From assembly GCA_964467935.1 (NCBI GenBank), contig CAYYKK010000001.1, forward strand, positions 1 to 64,000: a stretch of DNA of 64,000 nt, in the 5' to 3' direction. The notes under the pieces were generated by a model, which did not search any database, was not told where the DNA came from, and saw only the letters and a program-made list of their open reading frames with translations. This DNA comes from CAYYKK01 sp964467935. Lineage in GTDB: Bacteria > Myxococcota_A > Polyangia > Polyangiales > Polyangiaceae. Shown piece by piece: positions 32,651 to 41,156 of this stretch. Every line of letters starts with the position of its first letter. Positions within the stretch are counted from its first letter, which is position 1. Made by a program: the position numbers and the translations under genes.

Positions 32651-33445
32651 ATGACGATCCCCGAGCGTGTGTCCGCATCTCACGTGATCGAGCGGCTCGA
32701 CGCCGCGTCGCGCGACGTGCGCGATCCCGTCCTCGCGTTCGACGCCGACGGCACGCTCTGGAGCGGGGACGTGGGGTGCGATCTCTTCCAGCGCGCGATC
32801 GAGCGCCGCTTCTTCACCGACGAGGTGCTCGACCTGTTCCGCGCCGAGGCGCGATCGATAGGTCTCGACGACGCGGGCGACGCCACCGCGCTCGCGGCGC
32901 GGCTGCTCGAGGCCTTCTGGGCCGGCCAGTGGGAAGATGGTCCGGCGGCGGTCACGATGGCGCTCTCGTTCGTCGGCACGACCCCGCGCGCGCTCGCCGA
33001 GCTCGCGGACGAGACGATGACCTCGGTCGGGCTGCGCGAGCGCCTCCACCCGGGGGTCGCCGAGATCATCGCGTGGGCGAACGGCCGATCGATCCGTGTC
33101 CAAGTGGTCTCCGCATCGCCGATCGCCGCCGTGCACGCCGCGGTGCGCCCGCTCGGCATCGCCGACGATCGGGTCCTCGCGATGCGACCGCGCGTGCGCG
33201 CCGACGGCACGCTCGACCGCGCGCTCGAGGGCGAGAGCGTCTACGGACCCGGCAAGGTGGAGGCGCTCGATCGCGCGCTCCCGAACGCGACGATCCTCGG
33301 CGCGTTCGGCGACAGCGCGGGCGATGCGTTCATGCTCCGCAAGGCGCGCGTCCCCGTCGCCGTCGGGCCGAGCCCGAAGTTGCTCGACGTCGCCGAGAGC
33401 GTCCCCGGCCTCGTGGTGTTGCCTTTTCCGGCGCGCCAGAGCTAG
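32651..33445 (+). CDS. HAD-superfamily phosphatase (SerB-like)
   Basis: A 264-residue protein with HAD motif I DADGT (about residue 31, nucleophile Asp), motif II VVSASP, a Lys in YGPGKVEALD (motif III) and motif IV GDSAGDAFML. The helical cap between motifs I and II is about 100 residues, as in phosphoserine-phosphatase-like enzymes. It hydrolyses a phosphomonoester in the cytosol. It lies 10 nt before the ABC transporter ATPase gene and is the first gene of that operon, so a sugar phosphate from the imported compound is a plausible substrate. That link is inferred from gene order only. Confidence 0.85.
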   Translation: MTIPERVSASHVIERLDAASRDVRDPVLAFDADGTLWSGDVGCDLFQRAIERRFFTDEVLDLFRAEARSIGLDDAGDATALAARLLEAFWAGQWEDGPAAVTMALSFVGTTPRALAELADETMTSVGLRERLHPGVAEIIAWANGRSIRVQVVSASPIAAVHAAVRPLGIADDRVLAMRPRVRADGTLDRALEGESVYGPGKVEALDRALPNATILGAFGDSAGDAFMLRKARVPVAVGPSPKLLDVAESVPGLVVLPFPARQS

Positions 33446-33455
33446 ACGAGGGCGC

Positions 33456-34520
33456 ATGCTCGTTCTCGGAGGGCTCACGCGCAAGCACGAGGGTGCCGCC
33501 CTCGCGGCGGTCGACGGCGTCGATCTCGAGGTGAACGAGGGCGAGGTGCTCGTCCTCGTCGGACCTTCGGGTTGTGGCAAGTCGACGATCCTTCGGCTCA
33601 TCGCGGGGCTCGACGAGCCCGACGCGGGGCGCGTCGTGCTCGCGGGCCGCGACCTCCGCGGCGTCGCGCCACAAGATCGCGACGTCGCGATGGTCTTCCA
33701 GGGCTACGCGCTCTACCCGCACCTCACCGCGCGCGACAACATCGCCTTCCCCCTGAAGATGCGCGGCGCGCCGTCCGAGGAGCGCGCGTCGCGCGTCGCG
33801 GAGGCGGCGAAGCTCCTGTCGATCGAGCACCTGCTCGATCGACGTCCGGACGAGCTCTCGGGCGGCGAGAGGCAGCGCGTCGCGATGGGCCGCGCGATCG
33901 TCCGTCGACCGAAGCTCTTTCTGTTCGACGAGCCCCTGTCGAACCTCGACGCCGCGCTCCGGGCCACGCTGCGCGTGGAGCTCGCGTCGCTCCTCCGCAA
34001 GATCGGCGCGACCGCGATCTACGTCACACACGATCAAGTCGAGGCGATGACGATCGGTCACCGCATCGCCGTCATGCGAAAGGGATCGATCCTGCAGCGC
34101 GGCGCGCCCGAGGACGTCTACCGCGATCCTTCGTCGCTCTTCGTCGCCGAGTTCCTCGGCTCCACGCGCATCAACGCGATCGAGACGACGTCGCGCGGGG
34201 GCGTCGCGGAGGTCGCGGGTGTCGACGTCGCGGCGCCCTCCGGTGGCGAGGCGTTCACGGTGGCGGTGCGGCCCGAGGACTTCGTCGTCGGCGACGCGCG
34301 GGGCGACGCGGAGGCCATCGCGCTCCGGGCTCGCGTCGTCCTCGTCGAGCCCCTCGGGAGCGAGACCATCGTGCACTGCGACGTGCGCGGGACGACGCTC
34401 CGGGCGCGCGTCCCCGGCTTCTCGACGCTCCACGCCGACGACGAGGTCACGCTCACCGTCGCTCGAGAGAAGCTCCTCTGGTTCGACGCGTCGACGGGCG
34501 CGCGCGCAAGGAGCGCGTGA
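33456..34520 (+). CDS. sugar ABC transporter ATP-binding protein (MalK/UgpC-like)
   Basis: A 354-residue protein from ATG 33456. It has Walker A GPSGCGKST, Q-loop FQGYALYPHL, signature LSGGERQRVA, Walker B LFLFDEPLSNLD and H-loop VTHDQ. The C-terminal TOBE/OB-type domain (about residues 240-354; VAVRPEDFVVG) marks it as a CUT1-type ATPase that energises import of sugars or polyols. It acts at the cytosolic face with the two permeases encoded downstream. The stop overlaps the start of the binding-protein gene (GTGA), and all four transporter genes are coupled in this way. Confidence 0.94.
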   Translation: MLVLGGLTRKHEGAALAAVDGVDLEVNEGEVLVLVGPSGCGKSTILRLIAGLDEPDAGRVVLAGRDLRGVAPQDRDVAMVFQGYALYPHLTARDNIAFPLKMRGAPSEERASRVAEAAKLLSIEHLLDRRPDELSGGERQRVAMGRAIVRRPKLFLFDEPLSNLDAALRATLRVELASLLRKIGATAIYVTHDQVEAMTIGHRIAVMRKGSILQRGAPEDVYRDPSSLFVAEFLGSTRINAIETTSRGGVAEVAGVDVAAPSGGEAFTVAVRPEDFVVGDARGDAEAIALRARVVLVEPLGSETIVHCDVRGTTLRARVPGFSTLHADDEVTLTVAREKLLWFDASTGARARSA

Positions 34521-35776
34521 GGCGACGCGATCTCCTCGGAGGCGCGATTTCGATGGGCGCGTCCCTCGCGCTCGACGGCTGTCGACCGATCGACGAGCGC
34601 GCGGCGGAGCTCTGGTTCAGCTACGGCGGCAAGAACCGCGAGGTGCTCTTGTCGCTGGTCGACGCGTTCCACCGCGCGCAGGGAGAGCACCGTGTCCGCG
34701 CGATCTACCAGGGTGATTATTTCGAGCTGCTCGCGAAGCTCCGCACCGCGATCCACGCGGGCGCGGCGCCCGCCGTGACGCACGTCGTCGGCGAGATCGT
34801 CCCCTATCTCGTCGAAGCAGGCGTGCTCCAGCGGCTCGACGAGCTGCCGGCGCTCGCGCGCGACTTCGACCTCGTGCCCGAGCTGACGCAGTCGGGGCTC
34901 TTCACGTCGCGCGAGCCGAAGCCGCTCTACGCGCTGCCCTTCAACCGCTCGACCCCGATCGCCTACGTGAACCGGAGCCTGTTCGACGAAGCCGGCCTCG
35001 CGGCGCCGACGACGTGGGACGAGCTGCGCTCCGCCGCGAAGAGGCTCACGCGAGGCGAGGGGAGCGGCAAGCGCTTCGGCTTCGCGTGCCCCATCGATTG
35101 GTGGTTCTGGGTCGCGATGGTCGGGCAGGCGGGCGGCGAGATCCTCGACGCCGATGGTCGGGTCACCCTCGGCGGTGACGCGGGCGTGAAGGCGCTCCGC
35201 TTCTGGCAGACGCTCGCCGACGAAGACCGATCGATGCGCGTCCCGACGGGCCGCGACTACAACGCGTGGCAGGTGACGAACGAGGACTTCATCGCCGGGC
35301 GCGCGGCGATGATTTGGACGAGCACGGCGTTCCTCCGCTACATCGAGGACCACGCGAAGTTCCACGTCGAGACGGCGCCCTTGCCGCGCGACGAGCGCTT
35401 CGCCGTCCCGACCGGGGGCACCATGTTCGTCATGCCGCGCGGCGAGGACGGACCGAAGCGGCGCGCGGCGGCGGCGTTCCTCGCCTTCATGATGCAGCCC
35501 GCGCAGGCGAACGCGTTCGCGACCGAGACGGGCTACATCCCCGTGTCGCGTCCCGGGCTCGACGCGCTCCGGCGCGAGGGCTTCTTCGTCGCGCACCCGA
35601 ACGCGAAGGTCGCGCTCGACCAGCTCTCGCACGCTCACCCGTGGCCTTGGGGCACGCAGATCTTCCGCCTCCAGCGGGAGATCGTGCAGCCCCGCCTCGA
35701 GGCCGCGATGCTCGCGCACGAGGATCCGGCGCGCGCGCTCGACGACGCGCGGCGGGCCGCGACGGAGGATCCATGA
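34517..35776 (+). CDS. sugar ABC transporter substrate-binding lipoprotein (family 1)
   Basis: A 419-residue protein starting at GTG 34517, overlapping the ATPase stop. The N-terminus RRRDLLGGAISMGASLALDGC combines a twin-arginine pattern with a lipobox, suggesting Tat-dependent export followed by lipidation. The fold signs are those of MalE/UgpB-type proteins: ELWFSYGGKNREVLLSLVD, FNRSTPIAYVNRSLFDEAGL, PTTWDELRSAAKRL, FIAGRAAMIWTSTAFL and PTGGTMFVMP. Aromatic residues (WWFW) near residue 195 would line the sugar site. It captures the substrate in the periplasm and hands it to the permeases. Confidence 0.92.
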   Translation: MRRRDLLGGAISMGASLALDGCRPIDERAAELWFSYGGKNREVLLSLVDAFHRAQGEHRVRAIYQGDYFELLAKLRTAIHAGAAPAVTHVVGEIVPYLVEAGVLQRLDELPALARDFDLVPELTQSGLFTSREPKPLYALPFNRSTPIAYVNRSLFDEAGLAAPTTWDELRSAAKRLTRGEGSGKRFGFACPIDWWFWVAMVGQAGGEILDADGRVTLGGDAGVKALRFWQTLADEDRSMRVPTGRDYNAWQVTNEDFIAGRAAMIWTSTAFLRYIEDHAKFHVETAPLPRDERFAVPTGGTMFVMPRGEDGPKRRAAAAFLAFMMQPAQANAFATETGYIPVSRPGLDALRREGFFVAHPNAKVALDQLSHAHPWPWGTQIFRLQREIVQPRLEAAMLAHEDPARALDDARRAATEDP

Positions 35777-36648
35777 GGCCTCGTCGGCCAGCCGATCCTT
35801 ACCTGATGCTCGCGCCGACGATGCTGGTGCTCGGCCTCTTCTTCGTCGTTCCGCTGTGCGTCGCCGCGTATCGGAGCTTCTTTCGTTGGGACCTCCTGAC
35901 CGATCCTCGTCCGGTCGGCTTCGCGAACTACGCCTCGCTGGTCCGCCAGGGGACGCTCGTCGACACCGCGCTGCGGACGCTCGCGTTCGGGGCGATCGTC
36001 GTCGTGCTGAGCGTCTCGCTCGGGCTCGCGCTCGCGGTGCTGCTCGATCGGCCCGGCAAGCTCTACGCGTTCGTGCGCGGCGCCGTCTTCAGCGCCTACG
36101 TCGTCTCGTGGGTCGCGGTCGCGCTGCTCTGGATGTGGATCCTCGACGGCAACGTCGGCCTGCTCAACGAGACGCTCCGGCGCGTCGGGCTCCCGACGGC
36201 GAGCTGGCTCGGCGATCCGCGAACCGCCCTCGTCACGCTCGCGCTCGTCACCGTCTGGAAGATCACGGGCTACGCGATGGTGATCTTCCTCGCCGGGCTG
36301 CAGAGCATCCCGCGATCGCTCTACGAGGCCGCCGCGCTCGACGGCGCCGGCCCGATCCGGCGGTTCGTCCACGTCACGTGGCCGACGCTCGCGCCGACGA
36401 CCCTCTTCGTCGCGACGACGAGCCTCATCCTCAGCTTCCAAGCGTTCGACATCGTCCGCGTCATGACGCAAGGCGGACCCGTGAAGAGCACGACGCTCTT
36501 CGTCTACGCGATCTACGAAGAGGTGTTCTTGAACTTGCGCGTCGGGCGAGCGAGCGCGCTCACCGTCGTCTTCTTCTTGCTGCTCGCGGGCCTCACCGGC
36601 ATGAACCTCTGGGCGTTCTCGCTCGGCAAGCGGAGGGTCGCGCGGTGA
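35773..36648 (+). CDS. sugar ABC transporter permease 1 (MalF/UgpA-like)
   Basis: A 291-residue inner-membrane protein starting at ATG 35773, overlapping the upstream stop by ATGA. Six hydrophobic segments are visible. The cytoplasmic EAA loop reads YEAAALDGAGPIRRFVHVTW, the coupling element of binding-protein-dependent permeases that contacts the ATPase. TQGGPVKSTTLFVYAIYEEVF near the C-terminus is typical of MalF/UgpA-type subunits. It pairs with the following permease to form the channel. Confidence 0.93.
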   Translation: MRPRRPADPYLMLAPTMLVLGLFFVVPLCVAAYRSFFRWDLLTDPRPVGFANYASLVRQGTLVDTALRTLAFGAIVVVLSVSLGLALAVLLDRPGKLYAFVRGAVFSAYVVSWVAVALLWMWILDGNVGLLNETLRRVGLPTASWLGDPRTALVTLALVTVWKITGYAMVIFLAGLQSIPRSLYEAAALDGAGPIRRFVHVTWPTLAPTTLFVATTSLILSFQAFDIVRVMTQGGPVKSTTLFVYAIYEEVFLNLRVGRASALTVVFFLLLAGLTGMNLWAFSLGKRRVAR

Positions 36649-37475
36649 TCGATCTCGATCGGCGAGGCGCCTCGTGGCGCACCGTCCGCGGGGCGCTCCT
36701 CACGGTCGTGGCCGTCGCGTGGCTCGCGCCGTACGCGTGGATGACGCTCACGTCGTTCAAGTCGCTCGACGAGATCCTCCACGCGCCGGCCACGCCGCTC
36801 CCCGCCGCGCCGAACCTCGACGCGTACCGCGAGGTCCTCACCACCGTCCCGGTCGGTCGCTACCTCGCGAACACGCTCTTCATGGCCCTCGCCATCGCGC
36901 TCCTGCAGATCGCGCTCGCGCTGCCCGCGGGCTACGCGCTCGCGAAGACGCGCTTCGTCGGCCGACGCGTGGCCTTCGGGCTCGTGCTCGCCTGCTTGCT
37001 CATCCCTCCGCAAGTGACGTTCGTGCCCGTCTTCACGATGCTCGGCTCGGCGGGCCTCGTGAACACGATGGGCGCGCTCGTCGTCCCGTTCGCGGTGAGC
37101 GCCTTCGGTACGTTCCTCGTTCGACAGGCGCTCCTCGCCGTCCCCGACGAGATCGTGGAGGCGGCGCGCCTCGACGGCGCGAGCGAGCTGCGCATCGTCT
37201 ACGGCGTCCTCGGGCCGCTGCTCCGGCCCACGCTCGCGTCGATGTTCCTCTTCAGCTTCGTCTACCACTACTCCGACTATTTCTGGCCGCTCGTCATGAC
37301 GACGGACGATCGCGTGCGCACGCTGCCGCTCGCCGTCGCGCTGCTCCGCGAGCAAGGCACCGGCGCGCGCTGGCACGTCGTCATGGCAGGGAACGTCCTC
37401 TTGAGTGCGCCCGTCATCGCGGTGTTCGCGCTGGCGCAGCGCCAGATCGTGCGCGCCGTCGCGTCGCGAGGCTGA
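36645..37475 (+). CDS. sugar ABC transporter permease 2 (MalG/UgpE-like)
   Basis: A 276-residue protein starting at GTG 36645 (GTGA overlap). It has six hydrophobic segments and the EAA loop VEAARLDGASELRIVYGVLG. The N-terminal WMTLTSFKSLDEI and ANTLFMALAIALLQIALAL stretches are typical of MalG/UgpE-type subunits. It completes the importer and is the last gene of the operon; the next gene is on the opposite strand 35 nt away. Confidence 0.93.
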   Translation: MIDLDRRGASWRTVRGALLTVVAVAWLAPYAWMTLTSFKSLDEILHAPATPLPAAPNLDAYREVLTTVPVGRYLANTLFMALAIALLQIALALPAGYALAKTRFVGRRVAFGLVLACLLIPPQVTFVPVFTMLGSAGLVNTMGALVVPFAVSAFGTFLVRQALLAVPDEIVEAARLDGASELRIVYGVLGPLLRPTLASMFLFSFVYHYSDYFWPLVMTTDDRVRTLPLAVALLREQGTGARWHVVMAGNVLLSAPVIAVFALAQRQIVRAVASRG

Positions 37476-37510
37476 GCGCGCGCCGCGGAGGCGCCCCAGC
37501 GCAGCGTCCA

Positions 37511-39292
37511 TCAGCGCGTCGGCGCGTGCGCCGGGTTCTTCCAGAAGAAGCGATCCACGAGCACGACGGGGCTCTCCGGCGCGAGCGGATCGACCTTGCC
37601 GATCGCGAAGCCGTCCACGCCGCTGCCGTCGCGCCGGAAGCGCAGGCGCACGAAGTGTTTGTAGCCCGGGTGCGCGAGCGGACCGAAGCCCTGATCGACC
37701 GCGACGCCGAGGATGGTCAGCGACATGAAGAACGCGCCCACGACGAACGCGCCGACGAGCACCGAGAGACCGAACGCGACGATCTCCGCGAGCGTGGCCG
37801 CCGTCGAGAACCGCCTCACGAAGTGCGGCGAGAGCAGCGCGAGCCCCGCGGGGACGGCCGTGAGCAGGGCCGCGCCCACCGTCGCGAGCCCGAGCACCGC
37901 GGGCGCGCGCTTCGTGCGCACGCCGCCGATGAGCGCGAGCGCGACGACGAGCCCGAGCCCCGTGAGCCCGAGGCCGAGCGCGCTCGGTCCGGCGCCGCCT
38001 CGCGAGGCGAGGTACATCGGCAGATAGGCGATGACGAGCGCCGTGTGCACGAGCAGGCCCGCTCGTCCGAGCGCGATCTGGACGGGCGCCGTGAGGGCGA
38101 GCGCGAGCGACGCCTTCGGCCCGGGGAACTCCGCGTCGGGCGCGGGCAGACCCTTGCGCGAGATCAGCGCGGGCTGGAGGAAGGCGCCGCCGCCGCCGGC
38201 CGTGACCTGCATCCCCCCGCCGAACGGGATCCGGCAATAGTGATGCACGTCTCCCGTCATCGCGAGCACGGCGTCGCGCCGCAGATCGAGATCGAGCGCA
38301 TCGAGGATCCGCATCCCCTGATCGTAGGGCTCGAGGAACGCGTACGGCGGATCGGCCATGCACAAGACCAGCCCTTGCGGGCTCGCCTCGTCGCGTTGCC
38401 GCGCGAAGTAGAGGCGCTGTCGATCGTCGACGTCGTAGAGCTGACGATCGGGTCCCCACAAGTCGAGATCCGGCGCCACCTTGAGCGCCCAATAGGACGC
38501 GCTCTGCACGGGCGTGTACCCGGCGATGGGGAGCGCGGATCGCTTGAAGACGTGCTTGCCGACGCGGAACGCCTCGACCCACTCGAAGAAGTGTTGCAGC
38601 TGCGTGGAGCCGAGCTCGGTGTCGGCGACCTCCGGGTTCGCTTCGGCCTCGCGCCGCAACACGACCGACGCGCGATCGACGTCCCCGAGCGGCGCGCGGA
38701 ACATGCGGCCGAACCCGTCGAGGCCCGCATACCAATCGTGGTTTCCAGGGATCCCGAGGAGCACCCGAGGCTTGTCGTCGCGGCGATCGCGCAGCGCCTG
38801 GTTGAACGGAACGATGACGCGGTTGTGGATCTCGACGTCGGTCGCGACGGGGTACGCCGTGTCGCCGCCGAAGAGCAGGACGTCGCCGCGCGGGAGCGTG
38901 ACGGGCGCGCCGTCCGGCTCCTCGCCGTCGACCTCGTACTCGGCGAAGATCAGCTCGGCGACGGCCCGGCTCACCGACACGTCGTCGCCGGTGTCGGCGA
39001 CGAAGTCGATCCACACGTCGCGTCCGAGCGACTCCGCCAGCGTCGACGCCTTCGGGACGCCGCCGAGCTCGACCGTGATCCTGCGCGTCAGCTCGTCGGG
39101 ATCGTCGGCGCGCATCCAGTCGCGGCTGTCGATGTCCTCGGTCGCGATCACGCTCGCGGCGAGGCTCCAAAGGTGCCCCCAGAACGATCGGAAGCCGAAC
39201 CAAGCGATGGCGCGCGGGTAGGCGGTGCCGCGTCGAAATGCGCGCGGCGCGACGTCCGGGGGAGCCGGCGCCGGTCGCAGCGGCCGGCTCAT
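37511..39292 (-). CDS. metallophosphoesterase with C-terminal membrane module
   Basis: A 593-residue protein. Residues 1 to about 390 form a calcineurin-like phosphoesterase domain with DFVADTGDD, LLFGGDTAYP, GIPGNHDWYAG and LAMTGDVHHY, giving the D-x-x, G-D, G-N-H-D and G-D-x-H metal ligands. After TAGGGGAFLQPAL a block of about four transmembrane helices follows (e.g. LGLGLTGLGLVVALALIGGV, LSVLVGAFVVGAFFMSLTIL). The last 60 residues are soluble (GYKHFVRLRFRRDGSGVDG). The N-terminal half contains an inserted region around 200-260. It probably hydrolyses a phosphoester near the inner membrane; the substrate is unknown. It runs convergently with the ABC operon. Confidence 0.85.
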   Translation of the reverse strand: MSRPLRPAPAPPDVAPRAFRRGTAYPRAIAWFGFRSFWGHLWSLAASVIATEDIDSRDWMRADDPDELTRRITVELGGVPKASTLAESLGRDVWIDFVADTGDDVSVSRAVAELIFAEYEVDGEEPDGAPVTLPRGDVLLFGGDTAYPVATDVEIHNRVIVPFNQALRDRRDDKPRVLLGIPGNHDWYAGLDGFGRMFRAPLGDVDRASVVLRREAEANPEVADTELGSTQLQHFFEWVEAFRVGKHVFKRSALPIAGYTPVQSASYWALKVAPDLDLWGPDRQLYDVDDRQRLYFARQRDEASPQGLVLCMADPPYAFLEPYDQGMRILDALDLDLRRDAVLAMTGDVHHYCRIPFGGGMQVTAGGGGAFLQPALISRKGLPAPDAEFPGPKASLALALTAPVQIALGRAGLLVHTALVIAYLPMYLASRGGAGPSALGLGLTGLGLVVALALIGGVRTKRAPAVLGLATVGAALLTAVPAGLALLSPHFVRRFSTAATLAEIVAFGLSVLVGAFVVGAFFMSLTILGVAVDQGFGPLAHPGYKHFVRLRFRRDGSGVDGFAIGKVDPLAPESPVVLVDRFFWKNPAHAPTR

Positions 39293-39314
39293 CGGACGGC
39301 CCCTTCGACCCCGG

Positions 39315-40265
39315 TCATTGGATCCCGATGTCGAGCGTCGTCGGAGAGCCCCCGCGATCGAGGACGATGGTGAGCTTGCTCGCCGTCTTCAGCTTGGCGT
39401 ACGCCTCGAGCGCCTTGTCCTGGTCACCCATGTCGTAGCCGTTGATCGACTTCAGGACGTCGCCGTTCTTCATCCCGAGCGTGCTCAGGATCGAGTTCGC
39501 CTTGATCCCCGAGAGCCGTACGCCGTCCTTCGTCGGGCGCGTTCGAAGACCCGCGGCGAGCTGCGCGTAGTTCTGGATGATCTGCGGGACGGCGCTGCGC
39601 TCGACCTGGAACTGCGTGTCGCTGATCTTGTGGATTTTGTCGCCGATCTCCGGCGGCACGAGCTTCTTGTCGCCCGGTCCGGTCTCGCGCACGTCGGGCT
39701 TCTTCGTCTCGGCGCGCTTCTCGAGCGCGCCCGACGTCACGAGGCAACGGGTCCCCGCGTCGTTGAGCCACACGTGCGGGGAGGGCTCCGGCGCGTTCGG
39801 GAACCAGCCGATATGCACCACTTGTGCATTCCCAACCGAATCACCTTGGCGACGGAGTTGCGATTTGCCGTCCGAGCCGGAGAGCGCAGCGAACGACCAC
39901 GCGGGATCGTCGGAGGCGGTGATGAGGCTCACCTTCACCCCGCTGCAGGGCGGGTCTTGGTACGGATCGTTGCCGTTCTTGATGGGCGGCAACCCGCCCG
40001 CCGCCGGGTCGAGCTTGACCCCGTCGAGCGGCCCCGTCACCGAGTCGAACGCGTTGCGCGCGAGGATCGGCTGGGCGCTCTTCTCGACGGGAGCGACGGG
40101 AAAGCTGCTCGGCGGCGCGGTGCGCGAGGCCGGCCGCGCGACGCTCTGAGCGACCGTCGCTCCGACGAGCTGCGCCACACCGGAGGCCTGGAAATAGGCC
40201 GCCACGGCGATGAGCGCGCCCAAGATGAGCGCGTAGAAACGTTTCGCTTGCGCGTCGAGACCCAT
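39315..40265 (-). CDS. GspC-like type II secretion protein with PDZ-like C-terminus
   Basis: A 316-residue protein from ATG 40265 (a GTG at 40340 would add 25 basic residues). A cytoplasmic stub (MGLDAQAKRFYALILG) leads to one transmembrane helix. The homology region follows with ILARNAFDSVTG, the 'I-x-x-R-N-x-F' hallmark of GspC, and later SGVKVSLITASDDP. After a Lys/Asp-rich linker, the C-terminal domain resembles PDZ (GIKANSILSTLGMKNGDVL, KSINGYDM). GspC links inner-membrane and outer-membrane parts of the type II secreton. No other gsp genes are in the window. Confidence 0.82.
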   Translation of the reverse strand: MGLDAQAKRFYALILGALIAVAAYFQASGVAQLVGATVAQSVARPASRTAPPSSFPVAPVEKSAQPILARNAFDSVTGPLDGVKLDPAAGGLPPIKNGNDPYQDPPCSGVKVSLITASDDPAWSFAALSGSDGKSQLRRQGDSVGNAQVVHIGWFPNAPEPSPHVWLNDAGTRCLVTSGALEKRAETKKPDVRETGPGDKKLVPPEIGDKIHKISDTQFQVERSAVPQIIQNYAQLAAGLRTRPTKDGVRLSGIKANSILSTLGMKNGDVLKSINGYDMGDQDKALEAYAKLKTASKLTIVLDRGGSPTTLDIGIQ

Positions 40266-40428
40266 GACTCGTCGATCGGACCCCGAAGGCGAGCGACGCC
40301 GCTCGCCCTCTCGGTCCAGGCTGCCACCATAGCGAGCCACGTGCCAAGAGTCTTCCCGCGACGCGCTCGCGGAGCACGGGCACGTCGAGACACCCTGTCA
40401 TGCGGCGCGCGCTCGGCTGGGGCGCGCG

Positions 40429-40441
40429 TGCCAAATTGGCA
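40429..40441. promoter_or_regulatory. 13-bp near-perfect palindrome TGCCAAATTGGCA
   Basis: TGCCAA and TTGGCA flank a central A, so 12 of 13 positions are symmetrical. It lies 4 nt after the stop of the Lon-N-domain gene and about 164 nt upstream of the GspC-like start, in a region otherwise of high GC. It could be an operator or a short terminator stem; no T-run follows. The assignment is tentative. Confidence 0.35.
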
Positions 40442-40444
40442 ACG

Positions 40445-41113
40445 CTAGTTCGGAGCGCCGGCCTCGCCTGCGAGCGCGAGGCGCTGCAGCGCGATGGTCT
40501 CGGTCACGATGCGGACGCGCTCGACGACGCTCGTCGCCTCGAGCACTTTCTGCCGGTCGCGACCGTCGATGAGCAGGTGCGCGGCGCAGTGGTCGGCGAG
40601 CGTCCCCGCGTCGCCGTCGCGTGGCAGACGGAACTCGAAGTTCTTGTCTCGCTCGCGGACGATCGAGGCGAACGACGTGGCGCTCGAGATGAGCGCGGCG
40701 ATGTCGCTCGGCCCCACCGCCTCCTTGGTGGACGGCAGGATCGAGGCGCGCGCGCGGCGGTAGGGCGGAACGAACGGCAGCTCCTCGAGCTCGACGCGCG
40801 CGCGGCCGCGCACGAGCACGTTGAACCGGCCGCTCGGCAGCTCGGTGTAGTCGACGAGCACGCCGACGCCGGCGACGCGCGCGATGCGAGGGTGGCCGTT
40901 CGCGTCGCGCTGGTCCACGTCGACGATCTGCACGACGCCGAGCACCTTCGCGCCGTCGATGACGTCGCGGATCATCGTGCGGTATCGAGGCTCGAAGACG
41001 TGCAGCGGCATGAGCGCGCCCGGGAAGAGCGCGACCTGCGGAAGAGGGAAGAGCGGGAGCGCATCGAGCGCGGGGAGGACGTCGCGCAGCGTGGTCGATT
41101 CGGGCGCGCTCAT
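40445..41113 (-). CDS. Lon N-terminal (substrate-binding) domain protein
   Basis: A 222-residue protein from ATG 41113. It has the Lon-N pattern LPLFPLPQVALFPGALMPLH followed by VFEPRYRTMIRDVI, then GVLVDYTELPSGRFNVLVRG and a helical C-terminal part. There is no ATPase or Ser-Lys protease domain, so it is one of the stand-alone Lon-substrate-binding proteins of about 200 residues whose role is unclear; a part in recognising unfolded proteins is suspected. It is downstream of the SDR gene on the same strand with a 43-nt gap. Confidence 0.9.
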   Translation of the reverse strand: MSAPESTTLRDVLPALDALPLFPLPQVALFPGALMPLHVFEPRYRTMIRDVIDGAKVLGVVQIVDVDQRDANGHPRIARVAGVGVLVDYTELPSGRFNVLVRGRARVELEELPFVPPYRRARASILPSTKEAVGPSDIAALISSATSFASIVRERDKNFEFRLPRDGDAGTLADHCAAHLLIDGRDRQKVLEATSVVERVRIVTETIALQRLALAGEAGAPN

Positions 41114-41156
41114 GTCCCACGAACGTAGCAAAAGAAACCGCGCCGGCGCCCGAAAC

